Positions 1 to 5,881 of a DNA stretch of 7,987 nt are shown piece by piece. The translations under genes and the position numbers were made by a program. Position 1 is the first letter of the stretch. Each line of letters starts with the position of its first letter. Source of the DNA: Olsenella sp. (GTDB lineage: Bacteria > Actinomycetota > Coriobacteriia > Coriobacteriales > Atopobiaceae); NCBI GenBank assembly GCA_015062715.1, contig SUUD01000087.1:1-7987 (forward strand), given 5' to 3'. The notes under the pieces are model-generated. The model had not been told where the DNA came from. It did not search any database and worked only from the letters and a program-made list of their open reading frames with translations.

Positions 1-509
1 TCGGGGGTCGGCGCGTCCGGGGCCGGTGCGGCGGCGCCGTCGGCATCGGCGGCGCGCCGGCGGCGACGGCCGGGCTTGGGGGCCTCGGCGGCCTCGGGCT
101 GCGCGGGCGCCGCGGGGGCGGCCTCCTCGACGGGCTTCTCGGGCGCCGGCGCGGCGGCGGGCTCCGCCGGAGCGGCCTGGTCGGCCTCGGCCTTGGCCTT
201 GCGCGCACGGGTTCGGCGCGGCTTGGGGGCCTCGGCGGCGCCGGCGTCGGCGTCAGCCGCAGGCGTGGGCGCCTCGTCCTTGGCCGCCTTGGCGGCGGCC
301 CTCTTGGCCGCCGCGGCCGCCTTCTCTTCCTCGCTCATGCGCGGACGTCCGCGGCGCTTGGGCTTCTCGTCGCCCGGGGCCTCCGCGACGGACTGCTCGG
401 CCTCGAGCGGCGCAGCGGCCTTGCGGGCGCGGGTGCGACGGGGCTTGGGAGCCTCGGCAGCGGCGTCAGCCTCGGCCTTGACCTCGGACGGATTCTTCTC
501 TTCGCTCAC
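1..509 (-). CDS. rho: N-terminal part of a probable transcription termination factor Rho (cut by left window edge)
   Basis: The gene starts with GTG at 509, preceded by an AGGAAAGG ribosome-binding site 9 bases upstream, and runs open to the window edge (169 codons seen). The visible protein is entirely low-complexity, made of Ala, Pro, Glu, Lys and Arg, and is surely disordered. It contains two exact copies of EAPKPRRTRARKA (residues 19-31 and 93-105), a degenerate third copy (residues 142-151), an AT-hook-like KRRGRPR (residues 51-57) and a charged Ala/Lys stretch (residues 58-77). An in-frame ATG at codon 58 is a possible alternative start but lacks the N-terminal repeat. Actinobacterial Rho proteins are known to carry long basic extensions of this kind before the RNA-binding and ATPase domains, and rho lies close downstream of argS in many actinobacteria. 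The identity is inferred from these two facts, since no Rho domain is inside the window. A histone H1-like or other nucleic-acid-binding protein with a basic tail is the main alternative. Confidence 0.6.
   Translation of the reverse strand, partial: MSEEKNPSEVKAEADAAAEAPKPRRTRARKAAAPLEAEQSVAEAPGDEKPKRRGRPRMSEEEKAAAAAKRAAAKAAKDEAPTPAADADAGAAEAPKPRRTRARKAKAEADQAAPAEPAAAPAPEKPVEEAAPAAPAQPEAAEAPKPGRRRRRAADADGAAAPAPDAPTP
195..233 (-). repeat. Second copy of the 13-residue basic repeat in the Rho-like extension
   Basis: This stretch encodes EAPKPRRTRARKA (residues 93-105), the same peptide as at 417-455. A shortened variant, EAPKPGRRRRA, follows at about 54-86. Confidence 0.85.
417..455 (-). repeat. 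First copy of the 13-residue basic repeat in the Rho-like extension
   Basis: This stretch encodes EAPKPRRTRARKA (residues 19-31). It is identical at the protein level to the copy at 195-233, but six of the 13 codons differ silently between the two. The Arg/Lys-rich core with flanking prolines suggests a nucleic-acid-contacting linear motif. Confidence 0.85.
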
Positions 510-672
510 TATGGGCTGCCTTTCCTGGTCGGGGCACGTGGTGCCTCAAGACTCATGGGCCCCTCCGCCCGAGCCGGCACATGCCGTGACGCTCGTGGAG
601 GGGGCTTGGAACGTTGGAATCACCGCACGCAGACGTGGTGGGATGGAGATGGGCTCTGATGTGCGGGAACGT

Positions 673-686
673 GTGCCACCTGGCAC
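673..686. promoter_or_regulatory. 14-bp palindrome at the presumed rho transcription start
   Basis: GTGCCA-CC-TGGCAC is a perfect 6-bp inverted repeat with a 2-bp centre. It sits just downstream of the candidate -10 box, at about +3 to +16 of the predicted transcript. This is a position where a repressor could block initiation. No regulator is known to me for this sequence, and a chance palindrome is possible in GC-rich DNA. Confidence 0.35.
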
Positions 687-695
687 TGACAGGGC

Positions 696-704
696 ATTGT
701 AGCA
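696..704 (-). promoter_or_regulatory. Candidate extended -10 promoter for the Rho-like gene
   Basis: Read on the minus strand this is TGCTACAAT, an extended -10 element (TGn plus TACAAT, five of six matches to TATAAT). No good -35 hexamer lies 16-18 bases upstream, as expected for an extended -10 promoter. The predicted start near 689 gives a leader of about 180 bases before the GTG. It lies just after the argS terminator, so the Rho-like gene is probably its own transcription unit. Confidence 0.45.
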
Positions 705-723
705 CGTCTTTAGGTGACGTACC

Positions 724-759
724 AGAGAAAAGGGCCGCCGGCACGAAGCCGACGGCCCT
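724..759 (-). terminator. Intrinsic terminator of argS
   Basis: On the minus strand, 25 bases after the argS stop codon, a 12-bp stem (748-759 with 731-742, one mismatch) closes a TTCGT loop and is followed by TTTTCTCT. The first Ts overlap the base of the stem. Stem, short loop and U-tract together make a convincing Rho-independent terminator that insulates the downstream gene. Confidence 0.85.
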
Positions 760-783
760 GGAATCGCAGCGGTGTTGCGAGTG

Positions 784-2628
784 CTACATCTTGACGGGCG
801 CGGAGACGCCGATGAGGCGCAGGTTGATCGCGAGCACGCGGCGGACGGCGTCGCAGGCGGCCAGGCGCGCGCGGGAGAGCTCGGCGTCGAGGGGCCTACC
901 CTCGCTGGGGAGCACCTGGCAGGCGGCATAGAAGCCGTGGAAGTCGGAGGCGAGCTCCTCGACGTAGTGGGTGATGCGGAACGGGGCGCGGTCGCGGGCG
1001 CAGCCGGCGATGAGGTCGCTCATCTCGGACAGCTTGCGGGCGAGCTGGAGCTCGGTCGGGTCGGTGAGCAGGGCGAGGTCGTAGTTCTCGCCGATGGCCT
1101 TCTCGGCGACGGCGTCCATGCCCATCTCGGCGGCCTGCTCGTCGGTGACGCCGGCGGCGCGGCGCAGGATGGAGCAGATGCGGGCGTGCGCATACTGGAC
1201 GTAGTAGACGGGGTTGGTGTTGTTCTGCTCCTTGACCTTCTCGATGTCGAAGTCGATGGTCTGGTTGGAGGAGCGGCTGATGAGCGTGTAGCGGGTGGCG
1301 TCGACGCCGGCCTCGTCGACCAGCTCCTGGAACGGGATCATGGTGCCGCGGCGCTTGGACATGCGGACGGGCTCGCCGTTGCGCAGGAGGTTGACGAACT
1401 GGCCGAGCAGGATCTCGTACTTGCCGGGGAAGCCCATGGCGTCGGCGACGGACTGGACGCGCTTGATGTAGCCGTGGTGGTCGGCGCCCCAGATGTTGAT
1501 CTCGTAGTCGACGATCTCGAACTTCTTCCAGCAGTAGGCGACGTCGGAGGCGAAGTAGGTGTACTCGCCGTTGCTCTTGATGAGGACGCGGTCCTTGTCG
1601 TCGCCGAAGTCGGTCGACTTGAACCAGAGCGCGCCGTCCTCGGTGCGGTAGAGCAGGCCCTTGTCCTCGAGCATCTTGAAGGTGCGGTCGATGTAGGAGG
1701 TGCCGGTCTCGTCCTTGACGTAGAAGGAGCGCTCGGAGCGCCACTCGTCGAAGTCGCAGCGCACCTGGTGGCAGGTGTCCTTGATCTGCTGGAGCATCAT
1801 CTGGTAGGAGCGCTCGTTGAACTCGGGGAGACGGTCCTCGGGGGCGACCGAGACCCACTTGTCGCCGTCGGCCTCGTAGAAGCTCTTGGCGATGCCGATG
1901 ATGTAGTCGCCGCCGTAGGAGTTGCCGCCCAGCTCGTCGTTGAAGGCGTCCATGTAGGGGTGGGTCTCGGGATGCTCGTCGAGCTCGTCGGCCACGTAGG
2001 CCTCGCGGTCGCTCAGAAGCGCCTCGCAGGCGGCGTCGAGGTCGCAGCCCTTCTCGGCCATGATCTGAACGAGCTGCAGGTAGCGCATCTCGACGGACTT
2101 GCCGAAGACGTCCATCTGGGAGCCGTGGTCGTTGATGTAGTACTCGCGCTGGACGTCGAAGCCGGCGTGCTCGAGGACGTTGCACAGCGAGTCGCCGATG
2201 GCGGCCCAGCGGCCGTGGCCGACGTGCAGGGGACCGGTGGGGTTGGCCGAGATGAACTCGACCTGGACGCGCAGGCCGTTGCCGACGTTGACGCGGCCGA
2301 AGTCCTCGCCCTGCGCGCGCGCGGTGCGGAAGACCTCGTTGTTGGCGGCGGCGGACAGGTAGAAGTTGATGAACCCGGGACCGGCGACCTCGACCTTCTC
2401 GATGCGCGGGTCGGAGGGCATGTGGGCCGCGATGGCCGCGGCGATCTTGGCGGGGGCCATCTTGGCAAGGCGTGCGGAGCGCATGGCGACCGTTGAGGTC
2501 CACTCGCCGTGGCTCGTATCTGCCGGTCGCTCGATGCCGCAGTCCTCGACCTCGAATTCGGGCAGGTCGCCCGCCTGCTGTGCGGCGGCGATGGCCTGCT
2601 TGACAAGTTCTTCGATCGACTCGGGCAT
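784..2628 (-). CDS. argS: Arginyl-tRNA synthetase (arginine--tRNA ligase)
   Basis: This 614-residue cytoplasmic class I synthetase attaches arginine to tRNA-Arg using ATP. The N-terminal tRNA-binding domain (about residues 1-110) includes the typical PGFINFYL stretch at 84-91. The catalytic Rossmann fold has the HIGH signature as SANPTGPLHVGH at residues 127-138 and the KMSKS-type loop as RMSKRRG at 422-428. WGADHHGY at 380-387 is also typical of the family. The C-terminal anticodon-binding helical domain begins near residue 475 (YVQYAHARICSILRR), and the protein ends with the usual LRLIGVSAP-type tail. The ATG at 2628 is chosen because a perfect AGGAGG lies at 2635-2640, six bases upstream. 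The frame stays open to an ATG at 2715, but that would place the promoter and ribosome-binding site inside the gene. It has its own promoter and its own terminator, so it is probably monocistronic. Confidence 0.97.
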   Translation of the reverse strand: MPESIEELVKQAIAAAQQAGDLPEFEVEDCGIERPADTSHGEWTSTVAMRSARLAKMAPAKIAAAIAAHMPSDPRIEKVEVAGPGFINFYLSAAANNEVFRTARAQGEDFGRVNVGNGLRVQVEFISANPTGPLHVGHGRWAAIGDSLCNVLEHAGFDVQREYYINDHGSQMDVFGKSVEMRYLQLVQIMAEKGCDLDAACEALLSDREAYVADELDEHPETHPYMDAFNDELGGNSYGGDYIIGIAKSFYEADGDKWVSVAPEDRLPEFNERSYQMMLQQIKDTCHQVRCDFDEWRSERSFYVKDETGTSYIDRTFKMLEDKGLLYRTEDGALWFKSTDFGDDKDRVLIKSNGEYTYFASDVAYCWKKFEIVDYEINIWGADHHGYIKRVQSVADAMGFPGKYEILLGQFVNLLRNGEPVRMSKRRGTMIPFQELVDEAGVDATRYTLISRSSNQTIDFDIEKVKEQNNTNPVYYVQYAHARICSILRRAAGVTDEQAAEMGMDAVAEKAIGENYDLALLTDPTELQLARKLSEMSDLIAGCARDRAPFRITHYVEELASDFHGFYAACQVLPSEGRPLDAELSRARLAACDAVRRVLAINLRLIGVSAPVKM

Positions 2629-2671
2629 GTGATTCCTCCTAGCTACATGGCACATTTGCTGCAATTTCGTA

Positions 2672-2680
2672 AGTATAGCA
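2672..2680 (-). promoter_or_regulatory. Candidate extended -10 promoter for argS
   Basis: The minus strand reads TGCTATACT, an extended -10 (TGn plus TATACT, five of six matches). The start would fall near 2665, giving a leader of about 37 bases with AGGAGG near its end. No TTGACA-like -35 is present at the correct distance, and that region is taken up by a hairpin. The leader is too short for a T-box or other riboswitch. Confidence 0.55.
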
Positions 2681-2713
2681 GGGAAGACGGCCCGTAATCC
2701 GAGCCGCCTTCCC
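2681..2713 (-). terminator. 13-bp hairpin after pncB, abutting the argS -10 element
   Basis: On the minus strand, GGGAAGGCGGCTC and GGGCCGTCTTCCC pair over 13 positions (two G-U pairs in RNA) around a 7-base loop, GGATTAC. It begins 45 bases beyond the pncB stop, so it is the natural candidate for the end of the pncB transcript. The 3' flank is TGCTATACTT rather than a run of U, so termination may be weak or the hairpin may mainly protect the 3' end. It also fills the spacer/-35 region of the argS promoter, so a role as an operator cannot be excluded. Confidence 0.5.
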
Positions 2714-2757
2714 ACACAAAGCGAACAGATTGGATGGCGGGGCCCGCCGGGACGGCG

Positions 2758-4242
2758 CTACTCCTCGTCGTCCTGCTCGTCGAGCTCCTTGCGCGCGAGC
2801 TCCTCGCGGTAGCGCGCCAGGCCGCACTCCAGGCCCACGGGATAGGTCTGCGGGTTGAGGAAGCGCCTGGTGGCGGGGTCGAGGTGCATGAGCGCGTCGC
2901 GGCAGCGGCGACGGGCCTCGTCGAGGGTGGGCATCTCGCCCAGGCGCGCGCCGTCCTCGACCACCTGCACGAGCAGCTCGCGCGACTCGTAGCCCGAGAA
3001 GTCGTACTTGGTGAGCGGGTCGATGACGTCGACGGCGCGGCGGCGCTTGGAGAGGCGCAGGTCGTCAACGACGATCTCGTCGCCCATGGGGCAGCCGGCC
3101 TCGTCGTAGTAGCGCAGCACGTGCTGGACGCCGGGGATCGTGCGCTTGTACAGCTGCTCGGAGAGCTTCATGACGGGGCGCCACTCCTCTTGGCCCGCAT
3201 AGCGCGTGGCCGAGAGCTTGTAGACGCCGCCCAGCGAGGGCTGGGGGTCGCAGGTGGCCAGCTTGGTGCCCACGCCGAACGAGTCGATGGGAGCCCCCTG
3301 GGCGAAGAGCGACTGGATGGTGTACTCGTCGAGGTCGTTGGAGGCGCTGATCTTGACGTAGGGCAGGCCCTCCTCGTCAAAGCGCCTGCGGGCGAGCTTG
3401 GAGAGCTTGGCGAGGTCGCCGGAGTCGATGCGAATGGCGGCGAGACGCTCGCCGGCCGCCTCCATCTCCTTGGCGACCGTGATCGCGTTCTCGACGCCCT
3501 GCGCGACGTCGTAGGTGTCGACGAGCAGGACGCAGTTCTTGGGGCTCGACTTCGCGAAGGCGCGGAAGGCCTCGATCTCGGAGGGGAAGGCCATGACCCA
3601 GGAGTGGGCGTGCGTGCCGAAGACGGGGATGCCGTAGATCTTGCCGGCGAGCACGTTGGAGGTCGAGTTGGCGCCGCCCACGTACGAGGCGCGCGCGACG
3701 GCGAGGCCGCCGTCGGGGCCCTGGGCACGGCGCAGGCCGAAGTCGGAGACGGCGTGCCCCTCGGCGGCGTGCACCACGCGCGAGGTCTTGGTGGCGACCA
3801 GCGTCTGGAAGTTCACGAGGTTGAGCAGGGCGGTCTCGATGAGCTGGCAGCCGATGGCCGAGCCCTGCACGCGCACCATGGGCTCGCGCGGGAAGACCAG
3901 CTCGCCCTCGGGGACGGCCCAGACCGAGACGTCGAGGCGGAAGTCACGCAGGTAGTCGAGGAAGCCCTGCTTGAACAGGGCGCCGCCGCCGGGGGCCTTG
4001 AGGCCGGCCAGGTACTCGATGGCCTCCTCGTCGAACACGAAGTTCTCGACGAGGTCGGCGATCTGGCCGGTGCCGCAGGCGATGGCGTAGCCGCCGCCGA
4101 AGGGGTTGTCGCGGAAGAAGACGTTGAAGCACGCCTGGGTGTCGGTCAGGCCGCTCTCCCAGAACCCCTGGGCCATGGTGAGCTCGTAGAGGTCGGTGTT
4201 GAGGGCGACGTCGGTGGGCTTGGTGACATCGGTGAGGGACAT
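2758..4242 (-). CDS. pncB: Nicotinate phosphoribosyltransferase (NAD salvage)
   Basis: This 494-residue cytoplasmic enzyme converts nicotinic acid and PRPP, with ATP hydrolysis, to nicotinate mononucleotide, the first step of the Preiss-Handler route to NAD. Family hallmarks are visible: TDLYELTMAQ at residues 16-25, DFGLRRAQG at 167-175, THAHSWVMAF at 210-219 (H213 is probably the histidine phosphorylated during catalysis, by family analogy), VDTYD at 241-245, RIDSGD at 271-276, and the phosphate-binding GVGTKLAT at 323-330. The acidic tail (DEQDDEE) is unremarkable. The start is fixed by AGGAG six bases upstream and by an in-frame TAG just before it. It is the last of three minus-strand genes with a 44-base gap from the small membrane protein, consistent with an operon. 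A hairpin follows at 2681-2713. Confidence 0.95.
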   Translation of the reverse strand: MSLTDVTKPTDVALNTDLYELTMAQGFWESGLTDTQACFNVFFRDNPFGGGYAIACGTGQIADLVENFVFDEEAIEYLAGLKAPGGGALFKQGFLDYLRDFRLDVSVWAVPEGELVFPREPMVRVQGSAIGCQLIETALLNLVNFQTLVATKTSRVVHAAEGHAVSDFGLRRAQGPDGGLAVARASYVGGANSTSNVLAGKIYGIPVFGTHAHSWVMAFPSEIEAFRAFAKSSPKNCVLLVDTYDVAQGVENAITVAKEMEAAGERLAAIRIDSGDLAKLSKLARRRFDEEGLPYVKISASNDLDEYTIQSLFAQGAPIDSFGVGTKLATCDPQPSLGGVYKLSATRYAGQEEWRPVMKLSEQLYKRTIPGVQHVLRYYDEAGCPMGDEIVVDDLRLSKRRRAVDVIDPLTKYDFSGYESRELLVQVVEDGARLGEMPTLDEARRRCRDALMHLDPATRRFLNPQTYPVGLECGLARYREELARKELDEQDDEE

Positions 4243-4286
4243 GGTCTGCTCCTAACTGGGGGGTATCTGTCAGACGAGGGTGCGAA

Positions 4287-4676
4287 CTAGAGGCCATTCA
4301 CGACGTAGAAGATGGCCGCGGCCACGACGAAGGCGAGCACGGCGAGCACCAGCTTCTGGGCGAGGGGCATGCGCAGGTCGTCGTCGGGCTCCATGAGCTG
4401 GCGGTTGCGCTCGCGCAGCTGGGCGTCGCGGGCGTCCTGCTCGGCCTCCTGCCTGGCCTGCCGGGCGAGCGCCTCCTTGGCGTCGCGCTCCTTGCGCAGG
4501 GCCTCGAGCTCCGCGCGCTCGCGGGCGTCCTGCTCGGCCTTCTTTCGCGCGGCCTTCTCGGCACGCAGGGCCTCGAGCTCGGCGCGCTCCTCGTCGGAGA
4601 GCGCCTCGGCGACCTCGGTCGCCTTGGGCTTCTTGGACTTCTTGGGCTTGTCTGCCTTCTGCTTGTCCTTGGCCAT
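4287..4676 (-). CDS. Small tail-anchored coiled-coil membrane protein, function unknown
   Basis: I do not recognise a characterised family for this 129-residue protein. Three parts are visible. Residues 1-19 form a very lysine-rich N-terminus. Residues about 22-95 are almost purely Ala/Glu/Arg/Lys/Leu/Asp and should form a long charged helix or coiled coil. Residues about 107-126 are a hydrophobic membrane helix (QKLVLAVLAFVVAAAIFYVV) followed by only three residues, so the protein is tail-anchored with most of it probably in the cytoplasm. The nonapeptide ERAELEALR occurs twice (30-38 and 53-61). There is no signal peptide, cysteine or catalytic-looking motif. The start has AAGGAG four bases upstream. 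It sits between the radical SAM gene (39-base gap) and pncB (44-base gap), so co-transcription is likely. A scaffolding or membrane-tethering role is only a guess from its shape. Confidence 0.85.
   Translation of the reverse strand: MAKDKQKADKPKKSKKPKATEVAEALSDEERAELEALRAEKAARKKAEQDARERAELEALRKERDAKEALARQARQEAEQDARDAQLRERNRQLMEPDDDLRMPLAQKLVLAVLAFVVAAAIFYVVNGL
4494..4589 (-). repeat. Internal 27-bp direct repeat in the coiled-coil gene
   Basis: Units at 4563-4589 and 4494-4520 both encode ERAELEALR and differ by only two silent bases. They start 69 bases (23 residues) apart, suggesting a small internal duplication that lengthened the helical rod. Confidence 0.7.
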
Positions 4677-4707
4677 CTCGCTCCTTCTTCGGTCTGCGTG
4701 CGATGCT

Positions 4708-4723
4708 GCGTATGACTATACGC
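4708..4723 (-). other. Small perfect hairpin across the radical SAM stop codon
   Basis: GCGTAT-GACT-ATACGC is a perfect 6-bp inverted repeat with a 4-base loop, and the TAG stop codon (4716-4718) lies in its loop and stem. It separates the radical SAM gene from the membrane-protein gene and lacks a U-tract, so it is not a terminator. It could influence mRNA processing or translational coupling, or be fortuitous. Confidence 0.35.
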
Positions 4724-5672
4724 CATCGCCTGGGCGCACGAGCTCCGGGCCCTCGACGCCGGTCGCGTCGAAGGCCGGCACGAAGCTCTCCGACACGGTG
4801 CCGCCCTCCTGCCACCACATGCGCTCGAAGCCGAGGTCGTCGGCGTGGTCGAGCACGAGCTCGTACTCCTCGTCCGTCACCGCGCGCGCGAGCTCTCCCC
4901 CGCGCCTGCGGCATGCCTCGTTGGGCGTGTACTGGTTCATGACCGAGAGGTCGACCTCGTTTCCGCAGGTCTCCCACACGCGGTCGAGCACGGCGCACGA
5001 GTCGTCCGCGTGTCCCGGCAGGACCAGGTGGCGCACGACGATGCCCCGCAGCATGCGGCCGTCGTCGCCCAGAAGCGCCCCGCCCCGCGCGCGCAGGTTC
5101 GCCACCATGCGCCCAAGGGCCGCCTGGGCCACCTCCGGGTAGTCACGCGCCGCCGAGAGCCGTGCCGCGAGGGCGGGGTCGGAGTACTTGAAGTCGGTGA
5201 GCCACACGTCAACCACGTCGGCGAGGGCGTCGACCACCTCGGGCAGCTCGTAGCCCGAGGTGTTGCACACGATGGGGATGGCGAGGCCCGCGCCGCGCGC
5301 CGCGCGCACCGCCCCGGCGACGTGCGGGGCAAAGTGCAGGGGCGTGACGAGGTTGACGTTGAGGGCCCCGCGCGCCTGCTGCTCGAGCATCATCTGGGCC
5401 AGGCGGCCCGGCGTCACGGGAAGGCCCACGCCCTCATGCGAGATCTCGTGGTTCTGGCAGAAGACGCAGCGCAGGGGGCAGCCGCTGAAGAAGATGGTGC
5501 CGCTGCCCGCCTCGCCCGAGATGGGCGGCTCCTCCCACAGGTGCAGGGCGCTGCGCGCGACCATGATCTGGGCCGTCTCGCCGCAGGCGCCGCGCTCCCC
5601 CGCGGCCCGGCGGGCACCACACCTGCGCGGGCACAGCTCGCAGCGCTCGTAGGCGGAGGGGGCCAGCTCCAT
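4716..5672 (-). CDS. Radical SAM protein, PflA-like (COG1313/PflX type), substrate unknown
   Basis: This 318-residue protein carries the radical SAM [4Fe-4S] motif CxxxCxxC at C65, C69 and C72, inside the family signature GTIFFSGCPLRCVFCQN (residues 58-74). A second, N-terminal cysteine set (C11, C14, C18, C30, in the pattern CxLCPRxCG...GERGACG) is typical of this PflA-like group and of activases with extra metal sites. Further conserved-looking stretches are EEPPISGEAGSGT (47-59), NLVTPLHFAP (107-116), IVCNTSGYE (134-142), WLTDFKY (157-163) and, towards the C-terminus, NQYTPNE. The family is related to pyruvate formate-lyase activating enzymes, which use S-adenosylmethionine to generate a radical, but its own substrate is not established. 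No glycyl-radical enzyme is present in the window. The ATG has GGAGG four bases upstream and an in-frame TAG four codons upstream, so the start is secure. It heads a likely operon with the membrane protein and pncB. Confidence 0.92.
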   Translation of the reverse strand: MELAPSAYERCELCPRRCGARRAAGERGACGETAQIMVARSALHLWEEPPISGEAGSGTIFFSGCPLRCVFCQNHEISHEGVGLPVTPGRLAQMMLEQQARGALNVNLVTPLHFAPHVAGAVRAARGAGLAIPIVCNTSGYELPEVVDALADVVDVWLTDFKYSDPALAARLSAARDYPEVAQAALGRMVANLRARGGALLGDDGRMLRGIVVRHLVLPGHADDSCAVLDRVWETCGNEVDLSVMNQYTPNEACRRRGGELARAVTDEEYELVLDHADDLGFERMWWQEGGTVSESFVPAFDATGVEGPELVRPGDGV

Positions 5673-5676
5673 TGCG

Positions 5677-5683
5677 CCTCCCT
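5677..5683 (-). promoter_or_regulatory. Ribosome-binding site of the radical SAM gene, just past the tRNA terminator
   Basis: AGGGAGG lies four bases before the ATG at 5672. It begins only three bases after the U-tract of the preceding terminator, so this gene appears to have almost no independent leader. Confidence 0.7.
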
Positions 5684-5686
5684 AGC

Positions 5687-5715
5687 AAAAGTCCCCGCCC
5701 GAGATGGGCAGGGAC
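5687..5715 (-). terminator. Intrinsic terminator after tRNA-Ala
   Basis: On the minus strand GTCCCTGCCC and GGGCGGGGAC form a 10-bp stem (one T-G pair) with loop ATCTC, followed directly by TTTT. It lies 14 bases beyond the encoded CCA of the tRNA and 14 bases before the radical SAM start codon. It should end the tRNA transcript, but the downstream operon would need read-through or a promoter hidden here. Confidence 0.8.
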
Positions 5716-5729
5716 CGAAGGAATCGAAG

Positions 5730-5805
5730 TGGTGGAGACGAAGGGAATCGAACCCTCGGCCTCTGCCATGCGACGGCAGCGCTCTCCCAGCTGAGCTACG
5801 TCCCC
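5730..5805 (-). tRNA. tRNA-Ala, anticodon CGC, with encoded CCA
   Basis: The minus strand folds into a full cloverleaf. The acceptor stem GGGGACG/CGTCTCC contains the G3-U70 pair that marks alanine tRNAs. The D arm is GCTC...GAGC. The anticodon stem CTGCC/GGCAG encloses the loop GTCGCAT with anticodon CGC, and the variable loop is AGGCC. The T arm GAGGG/CCCTT has loop TTCGATT, and A73 is followed by an encoded CCA (5730-5732). It decodes the alanine codon GCG, which should be common in this GC-rich genome. A strong promoter lies upstream and an intrinsic terminator downstream. Confidence 0.97.
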
Positions 5806-5818
5806 ACTTGCGTAGGCC

Positions 5819-5846
5819 ATTATCGCACACACGCCCCCGCTGTCAA
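5819..5846 (-). promoter_or_regulatory. Sigma-70-type promoter of tRNA-Ala
   Basis: The minus strand has a perfect -35 TTGACA (5841-5846), a 16-base spacer and a -10 GATAAT (5819-5824, five of six matches). Initiation near 5812 would give a precursor with about seven extra 5' bases. This is the best promoter in the window and may also feed the radical SAM/pncB genes by read-through. Confidence 0.85.
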
Positions 5847-5881
5847 CGACGCGCCGCAAAAAGCGCACGGATGGGCGTTGG

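Noticed and set aside
772..2496. Long open frame on the plus strand opposite argS (about 574 codons)
   Set aside because: Its product is a monotonous Val/Gly/Ala/Asp/Leu mixture, it lacks family motifs, and it mirrors a certain argS gene. GC-rich codon bias keeps the opposite frame free of stops.
2629..2671. T-box riboswitch upstream of argS
   Set aside because: The leader is only about 37 bases, with no T-box sequence and no room for the specifier structures.
2629..2715. N-terminally extended argS start at 2715
   Set aside because: The AGGAGG at 2635-2640 and the extended -10 at 2672-2680 would lie inside the coding region, and the added residues do not resemble ArgRS.
2736..2748. GGCGGGGCCCGCC near the end of pncB as a terminator
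   Set aside because: Its stem is only 5 bp around a 3-base loop without a U-tract, and such palindromes are common in GC-rich DNA.
2734..4290. Long open frame on the plus strand opposite pncB (about 518 codons)
   Set aside because: It has the same artefactual composition, opposite a gene with all NAPRTase motifs.
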